Positions 6,510-13,779 of a stretch of 52,313 bases of DNA are shown here, in pieces. The translations under genes were made by a program, and so were the position numbers. A model generated the notes under the pieces. The model did not search any database. It was not told the origin of the DNA and worked only from the letters and a program-made list of their open reading frames with translations. The stretch comes from a virus. The stretch is taken from positions 1 through 52,313 of the IMG/VR virus record IMGVR_UViG_3300021425_003342. The stretch is one strand, 5' to 3'. Numbering within the stretch: position 1 is the first letter of the stretch; each line of letters begins with the position of its first letter.

Positions 6510-7088
6510 CTATTTTTTATTGGTATAATAAAGATAGTCGTCTATCCATTCTTCTATAGCGGGGGCATCAAACATTTGAGCGTCTGAAAGAGGGTCTGTA
6601 AATACTAATGTTCCATCTGCTCGACTCATCACATTAGCCTCATGAAGATCTAGCCTACAATCTCCCGATTGTCCTTCATACTCTAAGTCCTCTGAAGGCT
6701 GCAAAGATACTACATCTGCTAAATCTACTATCTTGTTAACAGCTTCTTCTAACTCTTGGCTAGCCCAATAAGGTTTATCTTCTCCTTTTACTGCCCAATC
6801 GTATAATTGTTCATAGTCTTTAAGTTGTTTATCGTTTAAAGGGTATAGCTTTTCTAGTTTTACTGTATAAAACTCGTTATAATTATCGACGTATAAGCTA
6901 TGAAATTTGGGAAAATGTATATTTTTTAAGGATTTTATCTCTCTTAAATAATATAGATAAGGGTCAAATATGTCTGCTCCTATTTTAACAATTTCTTTAT
7001 TACTATCAAAAGCAGCAGCGTAACACCCAGAGCCTACATAGTTCATGTTTTTTAACGCATTTTTTAATATTTTATGTACGGTAGACAT
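6510..7088 (-). CDS. Protein-kinase-like protein
   Basis: 192 residues with a minimal protein-kinase-like fold. The N-terminal glycine-rich stretch VGSGCYAAAF is followed by EIVKIG with a candidate ATP-binding Lys. A hinge-like region comes in the middle (VKLEKLYPL). DLHEANVM and LVFTDPLSD resemble the catalytic (HRDxxxxN) and DFG loops with the Asp and Asn kept. It is shorter than a full Ser/Thr kinase, as in some phage kinases that modify host RNA polymerase or other proteins. Whether it is active, and on what, is unknown. It sits alone between two intergenic structured regions. Confidence 0.65.
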   Translation of the reverse strand: MSTVHKILKNALKNMNYVGSGCYAAAFDSNKEIVKIGADIFDPYLYYLREIKSLKNIHFPKFHSLYVDNYNEFYTVKLEKLYPLNDKQLKDYEQLYDWAVKGEDKPYWASQELEEAVNKIVDLADVVSLQPSEDLEYEGQSGDCRLDLHEANVMSRADGTLVFTDPLSDAQMFDAPAIEEWIDDYLYYTNKK

Positions 7089-7115
7089 TTATATTTTCCT
7101 TATAATTAAAAAAGT

Positions 7116-7152
7116 AAAAAGGCGTTCTTACTATAAGTTAGAACGCCTTTTT
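7116..7152. terminator. Bidirectional rho-independent terminator
   Basis: Inverted repeat AAAAAGGCGTTCT (7116-7128) / AGAACGCCTTTTT (7140-7152): a GC-rich 8-bp core flanked by A/T runs that give a U-tract in both directions. In the minus direction it would end transcripts coming through the phosphomannomutase gene before the kinase-like gene. Confidence 0.75.
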
Positions 7153-7300
7153 ATCTGCTGCCGTTTCCGAAATAACGGACTTAGTTACACTAGCAGAATA
7201 GTGGTTAAACAATTTTTTTCGGATAGGATAGTTTAACATAACCCATAGTGATTTTTATGGTTTACTGGCATCACTTGACCAGCCCCTCATCTTAAACAAG
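7153..7300 (-). ncRNA. Noncoding segment with several hairpins upstream of the terminator
   Basis: About 150 nt without a gene between the phosphomannomutase stop and the 7116 terminator. Short stems are visible: CCGTT/AACGG, CACTA/TAGTG, TTAAAC/GTTTAA and ACCCATA/TATGGTT. Read on the minus strand they end in a strong terminator, the layout of a small RNA or a processed 3' leader. Evidence is structural only. Confidence 0.35.
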
Positions 7301-7303
7301 TGT

Positions 7304-8020
7304 TTAAAGAAGAGAAACTAAATATCTTGTTTCAGAAGGAGAAGATACTTTAAATACTTTATCTTCTTTGCTATTTCTTTCTTCAATAGCTTTAGACAGT
7401 GTATAGTCATTACCGCCCTCTTGAGTGTCATCACCAAAGAATAATATAGGAATATCTTGAAAGTAATCTAGTATTTGACTTTTATCTTTGCCTTCTCTGT
7501 ATATGTCAAAACCAGTTCTTCCAGCTATTTGTGCTGTAATATTATACTTATCTTTAAAAGCATTATTAAACTTTATAGATAAGTTTAACCTTTCTTTAGT
7601 GTTTTTGTCAAACTCAGAGTATAGTACTCTTTGTACAGGTGTAGCATTTCTTCCAACTATACTAAAGTTTAACATACCAGGTCTTTTATCAAAATGAAAT
7701 CCTGTCTTATGTTCAAAAGTGCTACTATTTAGTTCACTATTTAGCCAGTCTAGTACTTCTGTAGGAGGTATCCAATCTTCTCTGAGTACCTCTTTTCCTT
7801 TGTGCCATACAGAGTTTCCTGAGCAATTAAAACTATAATAAATTATATTCTCTAAAAACCAAGGGTCTAGTTGCTCTTCTGTTTTAATATAGTCACTTCC
7901 TGTAGCTAAATAAATACTATAAGACATAGATAGTCCTACCAGTTCTTGTAAAAAGAAAGGGTCTATTTTTTCTCTAGGATCGGTAAGCGTACCATCTACA
8001 TCAAATATTATAGCAGTCAT
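7304..8020 (-). CDS. Phosphomannomutase, eukaryotic PMM type (HAD superfamily)
   Basis: About 238 residues of the HAD-IIB family resembling eukaryotic phosphomannomutases, which interconvert mannose-6-P and mannose-1-P. Visible are the DxDGT nucleophile motif FDVDGTLTDPR, SDYIKTEEQL, the substrate-loop NFSIVGRNA, QIAGRTGFDIYREGKDK with the conserved Lys, and FFGDDTQEGGNDYTL (metal-binding Asp residues). This type is unusual in phages and in most bacteria. Together with the PMI-type cupin fusion (15503-16312) it would supply mannose-1-P. The ATG at 8018-8020 overlaps the upstream stop (ATGA); an in-frame ATG five codons upstream is also possible. Confidence 0.85.
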   Translation of the reverse strand: MTAIIFDVDGTLTDPREKIDPFFLQELVGLSMSYSIYLATGSDYIKTEEQLDPWFLENIIYYSFNCSGNSVWHKGKEVLREDWIPPTEVLDWLNSELNSSTFEHKTGFHFDKRPGMLNFSIVGRNATPVQRVLYSEFDKNTKERLNLSIKFNNAFKDKYNITAQIAGRTGFDIYREGKDKSQILDYFQDIPILFFGDDTQEGGNDYTLSKAIEERNSKEDKVFKVSSPSETRYLVSLL

Positions 8021-8349
8021 TCGTTTACTATCCATAGATCTTCTAAATACTCAGAAATAAACTTAAAAGACTTTTTAGTATCTTTAAGAACTGCTTCAAA
8101 CTCAGCATTATCTGATTCTTGACAATAAAAATACTCACTTAAGCAGTCTGAATGATAGTTAACTTCCATTTTCCACTCTTCTAAAGAAGTAAAATCACTA
8201 GGATATTCTTCACAATACTCTGCATAGTTAGCTAAGAGCCTTGACAATAATACAGACATAGTCTTATCTGTAGTCCAGGAATCGCTTGGGTCTATTAAAA
8301 TAGTGCAATCAGAATACTCTGTGTTTAAGTTGGTAATATTAGCTAGCAT
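8017..8349 (-). CDS. Hypothetical acidic protein, 110 aa
   Basis: Not recognised. Soluble, acidic, with several Cys and many aromatic residues (EYFYCQESDNAEF). It is coupled to the phosphomannomutase gene by an ATGA overlap and lies 10 nt downstream of the zinc-finger-like gene, so the three form one operon from the promoter at 8684-8712. Confidence 0.6.
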   Translation of the reverse strand: MLANITNLNTEYSDCTILIDPSDSWTTDKTMSVLLSRLLANYAEYCEEYPSDFTSLEEWKMEVNYHSDCLSEYFYCQESDNAEFEAVLKDTKKSFKFISEYLEDLWIVNE

Positions 8350-8359
8350 ATTTTCCTCT

Positions 8360-8656
8360 TCACATTAAGCTATCAATAAAAGATTCTATACTTTCTATAG
8401 CATCTTGCATAGTATGTGCTGATACAATTTTCCATTCTTTATCTGTATCAAGCACAAAGCTATCATAGTCTAAGTCTTCTAGAACTTGTACCATTAAACA
8501 ATGTTTATGTTCTAATTTATTTTTTTGTCTAGCAAACCCCATACAGTCACACTGGTAGTGCCCTTGTGTATTTTTATTAACTTTATAAGTTTTAGGCTCT
8601 TCTAATATATTGACAACTTCAAAATTATTTTTATTTAGTTTTTTCACTGCGTACAT
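8360..8656 (-). CDS. SWIM-like zinc-binding protein, 98 aa
   Basis: A short protein whose middle, YQCDCMGFARQ then EHKHCLMVQ, resembles a SWIM zinc finger. It has the CxC pair (Cys36, Cys38) and, 11-14 residues on, His50, His52 and Cys53. In canonical SWIM domains the second pair is CxH; here the order is H-x-H-C, a variant. SWIM domains bind DNA or protein. It is the first gene after a promoter with an operator-like inverted repeat. Function unknown. Confidence 0.6.
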   Translation of the reverse strand: MYAVKKLNKNNFEVVNILEEPKTYKVNKNTQGHYQCDCMGFARQKNKLEHKHCLMVQVLEDLDYDSFVLDTDKEWKIVSAHTMQDAIESIESFIDSLM

Positions 8657-8666
8657 TAGTTACCTC

Positions 8667-8712
8667 ATTAAATGTTATATTACATATTAACATTTAATAA
8701 GTATCTATGCAA
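8667..8712 (-). promoter_or_regulatory. Promoter with operator-like inverted repeat
   Basis: On the minus strand: -35 TTGCAT (8707-8712), 17-bp spacer, -10 TAATAT (8684-8689). An 11-bp perfect inverted repeat, ATTAAATGTTA (8667-8677) / TAACATTTAAT (8688-8698) with a 10-bp gap, overlaps the -10 and likely start site. It could be a repressor operator or an mRNA 5' hairpin. Confidence 0.6.
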
Positions 8713-8718
8713 ATACTA

Positions 8719-9225
8719 TCAGTATTTTTTTGCTACACAGTAGAAGCTATTATTTAAATCATAACCTTTTGTTACAAAAGTATTAGTCCAGTTTTTGCTT
8801 TTACTTTTAAAATATTTATTAAACTGTGAAGAAGAAAACATATGATAATGTTTTCTATTGTTCCAAGGATTCCAATATTTTTGACTCTTATGAGGTAGGT
8901 ACAAAAATAAAATTCCTCCTATTTTTAATTTAGAATTCCAATAGTCTAAAGCCCCTACCCAATCAGGTAGATGCTCTAAACAGTGAGAAGAAAATATATA
9001 ATCTACTTCTAAATCAGGTAAATTATAGGCATCCCAAGGATCGTCTATATCTATGTCTATGTTTATAGACCCTGGATAAGACCATTCTTTTTTCATACAA
9101 CCTATATCATAACCTACTTTATCTAATCCTATAATCTCTTTAGCAAAAGGAATAGCAAATCTAGCTGCATTTCCAGTAGCTTGAAAAGCAGGATATTGTT
9201 TATTTTCAAAATTTATTATTTTCAT
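8719..9225 (-). CDS. SAM-dependent methyltransferase-like protein
   Basis: 168-residue compact class I methyltransferase-like protein. Motif I is degenerate (VGYDIGCMKKEW), followed by NIDIDIDDPWD and the highly characteristic VDYIFSSHCLEHLPDW plus KIGGILFLYLPH, as in Methyltransf_11/23 proteins. The first Gly-rich loop is weak, so activity is less certain than the fold. It begins 1 nt after the next gene upstream ends and probably acts on a small molecule or glycan (inference). Confidence 0.65.
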   Translation of the reverse strand: MKIINFENKQYPAFQATGNAARFAIPFAKEIIGLDKVGYDIGCMKKEWSYPGSINIDIDIDDPWDAYNLPDLEVDYIFSSHCLEHLPDWVGALDYWNSKLKIGGILFLYLPHKSQKYWNPWNNRKHYHMFSSSQFNKYFKSKSKNWTNTFVTKGYDLNNSFYCVAKKY

Positions 9226-9573
9226 TTATACACTAATGTCTACTGTTGACTCTCGACCGCTTAATTTTAAAGCGTATTCTTCTCTTATATATGCTTTTTC
9301 TGCATAATTTCTATTATCTAGTTTACTATTATAATCTTTCCACATATATTGAAGTTCTTGAAACTTCTTCAATATAACAGCTGCGCGAGTAGAAGGCTCT
9401 ACTACTCTTCTTTCTTCTGTATTTGGGGGTCTTATATTTTCTGCGTTAGGAAAAGTATTAGGATTAAAAGGCATGTTTTTTGAATTGCCTTGTACAGACT
9501 TATCGCCTTGATTCATAGGCATACTAGAGTTTCCTTGGAGCATTTGCTGTGAATTAATAATATTAGTTTCCAA
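9226..9573 (-). CDS. Hypothetical protein with Asn/Gln/Pro-rich N-terminus, 115 aa
   Basis: Not recognised. The first ~60 residues are low complexity (Asn, Gln, Met, Pro) and likely disordered; the rest is a charged helix (FQELQYMWKDYNSKLD). Tightly packed between a methyltransferase and another unknown gene (1-nt gaps), so it is probably real and co-transcribed. Confidence 0.55.
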   Translation of the reverse strand: METNIINSQQMLQGNSSMPMNQGDKSVQGNSKNMPFNPNTFPNAENIRPPNTEERRVVEPSTRAAVILKKFQELQYMWKDYNSKLDNRNYAEKAYIREEYALKLSGRESTVDISV

Positions 9574-9574
9574 A

Positions 9575-9901
9575 TTATCTGTCTCCTATTCTAACATCTA
9601 TTTTAGAAAAAAAGTTAGAATCATAAAAAGTATAAAAGTTCTTATAGTCTTCGTTATCGTAAAATCTCAAAAATATATTATTATCGTATCCTAAATGCCA
9701 CTGGCATATATCGTATCTAAACTTGCAGTTTTCTAAACACCAGTTTAATATTTTTTTAACATTAGGATGTTCTAAATCTATAAATTTAAGTACTTGATAT
9801 ACTATAGTAGAAGAAGATTTATCTTTATTAAAAGACTTAGTATATTTATGCTTTCTAGTGAACATTAATCTGTCTAAGTCTGAAAAGTGTTTTTTTATCA
9901 T
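9575..9901 (-). CDS. Hypothetical protein, 108 aa
   Basis: Not recognised. Basic N-terminus (RLMFTRKHKYTKSFNKDK), then an aromatic-rich stretch with WCLENCKF and WHLGYDNNIFLRFYD. No known motif or membrane segment. First gene of a short leftward run after the hairpin at 9927-9950. Confidence 0.5.
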   Translation of the reverse strand: MIKKHFSDLDRLMFTRKHKYTKSFNKDKSSSTIVYQVLKFIDLEHPNVKKILNWCLENCKFRYDICQWHLGYDNNIFLRFYDNEDYKNFYTFYDSNFFSKIDVRIGDR

Positions 9902-9926
9902 AAAGTACTCATTATAAGTTATAGAT

Positions 9927-9950
9927 AAGGGCCCGCTAATAGGGACCCTT
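9927..9950 (-). terminator. Stem-loop after the Hsp20 gene, possible terminator
   Basis: AAGGGCCC (9927-9934) pairs with GGGACCCTT (9942-9950) with one bulged A. It lies directly downstream of the hsp20 stop codon in the minus direction. No U-tract follows, so it may stabilise the mRNA end rather than terminate. Confidence 0.35.
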
Positions 9951-9966
9951 ACCTTGTTGTTTATTT

Positions 9967-10401
9967 TTACGAAATATCAATTTTTTTTGGTTTTTTACTG
10001 TCTGGAACTATTCTTTCTAGAACCACACTAAGTAAGCCATTATTCATACAAGCATCTTTAACTTCTATATCGTCTGCAATAGTAAACTTACGTGTAAATC
10101 CTCTATTAGCTATGCCTCTGTACACCCACGAATCAGGGTTATTATCACTTTGATCAGGCTTATATGAAATAGATAATACATTATCAGTTACTACCATATC
10201 AATATCTTCTTTTGATACTCCAGCTAAGGCTATCTCAATAGTATATTGATTATTTACATTAGTTATGTTATACGGAGGATATCCAGTACTTTGTGCTTGA
10301 TTGTCTAAGTACTTATTCATCTGATCGAAAAGACGATCAAATCCTACCGCATAGGGGGTAAATTTATTAATATCTAATAAAGAAGCATTTCTCATATTCA
10401 T
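9967..10401 (-). CDS. hsp20: Small heat-shock protein, Hsp20/alpha-crystallin family
   Basis: 144-residue chaperone of the IbpA type. The alpha-crystallin domain is clear: YPPYNI, YTIEIALAGVSKEDIDM, RGIANRGFTRKFTI and the conserved NGLLSVVLER, ending in a Lys-rich tail with KKIDI. Family members hold unfolded proteins in oligomers. Hsp20 genes recur in marine T4-like phages and may assist virion assembly (inference). Its ATG overlaps the stop of the preceding small gene (ATGA), so the two are co-translated. Confidence 0.92.
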   Translation of the reverse strand: MNMRNASLLDINKFTPYAVGFDRLFDQMNKYLDNQAQSTGYPPYNITNVNNQYTIEIALAGVSKEDIDMVVTDNVLSISYKPDQSDNNPDSWVYRGIANRGFTRKFTIADDIEVKDACMNNGLLSVVLERIVPDSKKPKKIDIS

Positions 10402-10619
10402 TTTAGACCTCCTTTAGTAAAAATTTGTGCTGACTCTCCTAGAGCTTTAACAAATAAATCTACAGACTTAAATGCTGTCTTAGTAAAATCAGTCTGGGCG
10501 TCTATAAATGAATGTAAAGGTTTTGATAAAGATTCTTCCTTTACTAATGCATCTACATAGTATTTTTTTGTATTTTGAAGGGAATCAATTCCCCAATCTG
10601 TTATATACGAACTCATCAT
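10398..10619 (-). CDS. Hypothetical helical protein co-transcribed with hsp20, 73 aa
   Basis: Short amphipathic helical protein (SFIDAQTDFTKTAFKSVDLF) vaguely reminiscent of phasins, but too short for a firm call. The ATG at 10617-10619 follows an AAGGAG ribosome site; the longer frame from 10643 would include that site and is unlikely. It is the lead gene of the hsp20 operon. Confidence 0.6.
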   Translation of the reverse strand: MMSSYITDWGIDSLQNTKKYYVDALVKEESLSKPLHSFIDAQTDFTKTAFKSVDLFVKALGESAQIFTKGGLK

Positions 10620-10652
10620 TAATTTTCTCCTTTTAATAAGCAAGATTATAAT

Positions 10653-10689
10653 AGCAGTATTTTTATTACTGCTTATTGCCCTATAGGGC
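10653..10689 (-). terminator. Hairpins between 10790 gene and hsp20 operon
   Basis: AGCAGTA (10653-10659) / TACTGCT (10667-10673) and the palindrome GCCCTATAGGGC (10678-10689). On the minus strand they follow the 92-aa gene by about 100 nt and precede the hsp20 operon, with A/T-rich sequence after them. Terminator or leader structure; the rest of 10690-10789 shows nothing else. Confidence 0.35.
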
Positions 10690-10789
10690 TGGTAGTTTGT
10701 TTTAGGTTTCCGAAGACAACACTAAAAGAAACTATAATTAATATATCAAATAAATAAGTTTATGTAAATAAAAAAGTTAAATTAGTAAG

Positions 10790-11068
10790 TTATTTGGGGT
10801 CAATTTCTTTAGGCGTTTTGTAGTCTGTAGTATCCATAGAAACCTTAGTAGTTACCAATTTATCTGCAGCTAATGTAGCTTTTTTTACTACATTCTGTGA
10901 GGGGGCAATAGTTTTTTGCTCTGCTGCAATATCTGCTGCTTCTTTTTCTGCTAACCACCTATCAGTTAAGCTTTTTTCTAAAGAGGCTCCAGCATCATTT
11001 GCTCTTAATACTTTTTTAACTTCTTCTTTAGTAGTTAAGTTTTTAATTAAATTATACATATTGTTCAT
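10790..11068 (-). CDS. Hypothetical protein, 92 aa
   Basis: Not recognised. Charged, Ala/Lys-rich, mostly helical (RWLAEKEAADIAAEQK), with a Thr/Asp-rich C-terminus. Probably soluble and partly disordered. It lies 9 nt downstream of the next gene, last in the operon that starts at ligA's promoter-distal end. Confidence 0.5.
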   Translation of the reverse strand: MNNMYNLIKNLTTKEEVKKVLRANDAGASLEKSLTDRWLAEKEAADIAAEQKTIAPSQNVVKKATLAADKLVTTKVSMDTTDYKTPKEIDPK

Positions 11069-11077
11069 CCTTTTGTA

Positions 11078-11347
11078 CTAATCTTCAGTAAAATTTCTTT
11101 CTCGTCTTATAAAGTGTCTACTGACGGTACCATCATCAAACTGAAGATAACCTTGCGCCTGATCACTATACATTTCTAAAACTTCGTTACCATAATAATG
11201 GTCTTCTAGTGTTAAGTCAAGAAAAGATTGTTTAGATTTACTATCATTACGATAAGCAGATAGATCTGCATTATGCTCAGTCGCAAATTCTTTAGCTTCT
11301 TGCTTAGTTAATCCAGAGTCACTGAATCTTATTATCATTTTCGGCAT
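11078..11347 (-). CDS. Hypothetical protein, 89 aa
   Basis: Not recognised. A small alpha/beta protein (MPKMIIRFSDSGLTKQEAKE; later GYLQFDDGTVSRHF). Its start overlaps the end of the gene upstream by 29 nt. Confidence 0.5.
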   Translation of the reverse strand: MPKMIIRFSDSGLTKQEAKEFATEHNADLSAYRNDSKSKQSFLDLTLEDHYYGNEVLEMYSDQAQGYLQFDDGTVSRHFIRRERNFTED

Positions 11348-11657
11348 GTAAAGATTCTCCCAGAACTTCTATAGTATTTTCTAAGTCTTTAAAAGCGGCA
11401 TCTAGTAGTCTACTAGCGGGATGTTTGTTATTATGCGCTCTAAATATCATAGCAGAAGATATAAAACATAAAGCTTCTAAGTCTTTTAATAGCTGAGAAT
11501 TTTGATTAGGAGAATAACCTAACTCCTCTAGAGTCATTAAGGTTTCATAAAATATATCTTTACTTATTACCTTAGCATCTTCTATATCTATATCTTCGTC
11601 TATATAAGATTGCTTTATTTGTTTAGATCTCTGTAAAAAATCAATAACTTCCGCCAT
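11319..11657 (-). CDS. Hypothetical helical protein, 112 aa
   Basis: Acidic helical protein (MAEVIDFLQRSKQIKQSY..., LEALCFISSAMIFRAHN). The N-terminal pattern, MAEVIDFLQRS, is one I associate with small conserved proteins of marine myoviruses, but no function is known. It overlaps the ligA stop by 17 nt, so it is translated from the ligA transcript. Confidence 0.55.
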   Translation of the reverse strand: MAEVIDFLQRSKQIKQSYIDEDIDIEDAKVISKDIFYETLMTLEELGYSPNQNSQLLKDLEALCFISSAMIFRAHNNKHPASRLLDAAFKDLENTIEVLGESLHAENDNKIQ

Positions 11658-13380
11658 GAGTTAGCTCTCCTCTTAAGATGTATTTTTTATTTTGCCAGTA
11701 GTTTATAATAGGAATATTATACTGTCTAGCTTTAGCTACTTTAGAAGTTTCTTCTCCAGAGCTAATTAAATAATCTATATCTTTAGTTACTCTATCTTTG
11801 AGCACTATATTAAGATCTTGTAAATGATCTGATAAATCTTGCTTTGTCATGTCTAGCTTACCTGATACTGCTACTGTTAAGTTATTAGTAGCCTCTTCTA
11901 CAAAAGTAGAAGCCGTTAAAGAATAAGGTAAGGTTTTAACCCAAGATTCATTAACATCTAACCAAGCAAGTATACTATCAACTGTTTTAGGACCTATCCC
12001 ACTAATATCTTCATATTCTATTTCTCTCAATCTATCAAAGGAAGGTATCTTTTGAGTAATACGTTTAGCAGTGTTTTTGCCTACTCCAGGTATGCCTAAA
12101 GCTCCTAATACAGAATAATACTCTTTTGGCCTAGATAGTTCTTCTAGTACTTTTTCACCGTTCTTACCCATGTGCTCCCAAGGAACTTCTTCTTTAAATA
12201 AATCGTTAGGATGAGTTAAGTCTAACTTTTGAATCCATGCGGGGCCTAAGCCTTTAATACCTAGCTGCTTAACAAAATACTCTACAGATTTATTACCATC
12301 TTTATCTGAGGTAAAAAGTTTGGGGCCTTCTCTATGCAGCTTTAATCCTAGTTTTTTTTCTGCATCTGCCACACAGAATCTAGCAAATTTAGATTTAGAT
12401 AGTACTTTTACAAACTGTGGAGTAATTTGTCTTTCAATAAGTATTTCATCTCCTAGACCAAGTTCGTGTTGCTCTATAAAATCAATATTATGAAGTATTA
12501 CTCTAGATATAGTAGCATCATCAATATTTACAGGATCTACTACTGCTACAGGAGTAACAACCCCCGTTCTACCAATACTCCAAAAAATATCTTGAATGGT
12601 GGTTACTGCAGTCATAGCCCCTCTAGTTTTTAACGCTACAGCGTATCTAGGGTACTTAGAGGTTGTTCCTAATAATTTTTCTCTTTTATATGATTCTACT
12701 CTATAAACAATACCATCGCTAGGATAAGAAGAACAATCCCAGTTAAAAGTAGATACGAAACCAAAACTATGAAGACTCTTAACTCTTACAGAATAATCTT
12801 CTTCTATTCCTGCAACATCATGTACTATAAAACGTAAAGATCTGTCTATAATCTCCTCAGCATTTTTTATACCAAGAGAACCGCTTACAAAGTTTCTAAA
12901 GTTTTGTACATTTTCTTTATCAGTTACTACTTCTCCTATAACTGTAAGTATTTTATCTTGTGGGGTAATAGTAAGAGGTATAGAGGCAATATAATTTACT
13001 AGATGAGTTACATTTTCGCCAAACTCCCCATCGCCTCGGGTAAGGGCATGAAGTAAATTACCTTTTTCATCGTAAGTCACAGATAGGTTAGTTCCGTCTA
13101 TTTTTACAGTCTCAACTGTAAACTCGGGATCTATTTCATCTCGTTCATATACTTTTTTTAAAGAGTATAAAGGAAAAGGGTGTTTAATTTTACCTTTAGA
13201 ATTTCCTACTCTTACAGTAGGGCTAGATGAGTCTGCCCACCCCTGTTTAAGCTCTAAAGAGTTTAATCTATCATATAACTGATCATACTCATAGTCAGAT
13301 AATATAGGGGCGTTATCATCATAATACAATTTAGAATGGTATTTAACTGTATTTAGTAGAGAATTATAATCTTGTTTCAT
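11641..13380 (-). CDS. ligA: NAD+-dependent DNA ligase LigA without zinc finger
   Basis: 579 residues, NAD-dependent ligase that seals nicks in duplex DNA. Order: Ia-like N-terminus (YHSKLYYDDNAPILSDYEYD), adenylation domain with the nucleophile Lys93 in VKIDG, ALTRGDGEFGENVT, then SIGRTGVVTPVAVV leading into the OB fold, helix-hairpin-helix repeats (GIKGLGPAW, GIPGVGKNTAKR, ISGIGPKTVDS) and a short C-terminal BRCT domain (LTVAVSGKLD). The four-Cys zinc finger between OB and HhH is missing, which explains the shorter length against about 670. Expressed from a near-consensus promoter at 13404-13432. Confidence 0.95.
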   Translation of the reverse strand: MKQDYNSLLNTVKYHSKLYYDDNAPILSDYEYDQLYDRLNSLELKQGWADSSSPTVRVGNSKGKIKHPFPLYSLKKVYERDEIDPEFTVETVKIDGTNLSVTYDEKGNLLHALTRGDGEFGENVTHLVNYIASIPLTITPQDKILTVIGEVVTDKENVQNFRNFVSGSLGIKNAEEIIDRSLRFIVHDVAGIEEDYSVRVKSLHSFGFVSTFNWDCSSYPSDGIVYRVESYKREKLLGTTSKYPRYAVALKTRGAMTAVTTIQDIFWSIGRTGVVTPVAVVDPVNIDDATISRVILHNIDFIEQHELGLGDEILIERQITPQFVKVLSKSKFARFCVADAEKKLGLKLHREGPKLFTSDKDGNKSVEYFVKQLGIKGLGPAWIQKLDLTHPNDLFKEEVPWEHMGKNGEKVLEELSRPKEYYSVLGALGIPGVGKNTAKRITQKIPSFDRLREIEYEDISGIGPKTVDSILAWLDVNESWVKTLPYSLTASTFVEEATNNLTVAVSGKLDMTKQDLSDHLQDLNIVLKDRVTKDIDYLISSGEETSKVAKARQYNIPIINYWQNKKYILRGELTHGGSY

Positions 13381-13403
13381 AGTAACCTTTCTTGTATATA
13401 TCT

Positions 13404-13432
13404 ACTATATAATAATTATTAATAATTGTCAA
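13404..13432 (-). promoter_or_regulatory. Near-consensus sigma70 promoter for ligA
   Basis: On the minus strand TTGACA (13427-13432), 17-bp AT-only spacer, TATAGT (13404-13409). An AAAGG ribosome site and the ligA ATG (13380) follow. The -35 overlaps the stop codon of the small membrane protein gene upstream. Confidence 0.8.
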
Positions 13433-13569
13433 GGTAATTTATCTAGTTCTTGCCCTATAGAGGTTAAGACATTAAAGGCCTCTCCACTAAAAGTTAACAT
13501 CTGCTGAGTAGCGATAATAGAAAAAATAAGACATATAATATAGAAACCTGTTTTAACATATATACTCAT
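13429..13569 (-). CDS. Small single-pass membrane protein, 46 aa
   Basis: Reads MSIYVKTGFYIICLIFSIIA at the N-terminus, a single transmembrane helix, followed by a short polar tail ending GQELDKLP. Its ATG overlaps the stop of the 69-aa gene (ATGA, 13566-13569), strong support for a real, coupled gene. Function unknown; small phage membrane proteins may act in lysis or superinfection control. Confidence 0.6.
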   Translation of the reverse strand: MSIYVKTGFYIICLIFSIIATQQMLTFSGEAFNVLTSIGQELDKLP

Positions 13570-13775
13570 CCACTTATATATCCTTTTTTAGGTCTGTACC
13601 AGTTCTTTTGATAAGAAATTCTTCCTAATAGCTCTCTTAACTCTCTCAGTTCTAGTTGTTTTTTTGAGTCGGAGTCGATCAATAAAGAAGCAGCCCTACG
13701 AGCTACTTTAGCTTCTAGAGCTTGTTCAATTATTTCTATGTCTCTTATATCTAATTTAAATTCTTTATTATACAT
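13566..13775 (-). CDS. Hypothetical protein, 69 aa
   Basis: Not recognised. Helical, charged (RDIEIIEQALEAKVARRAAS; LELRELRELLGRIS), basic C-terminus. Lies 4 nt after the upstream membrane-protein gene and is coupled to the small membrane protein downstream. Confidence 0.55.
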   Translation of the reverse strand: MYNKEFKLDIRDIEIIEQALEAKVARRAASLLIDSDSKKQLELRELRELLGRISYQKNWYRPKKGYISG

Positions 13776-13779
13776 AAAA

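Noticed and set aside
7250-7300. Hammerhead-like GATGAGGGGC sequence
   Set aside because: Only partly matches the CUGAUGA core and the required GAAA and stems are missing.
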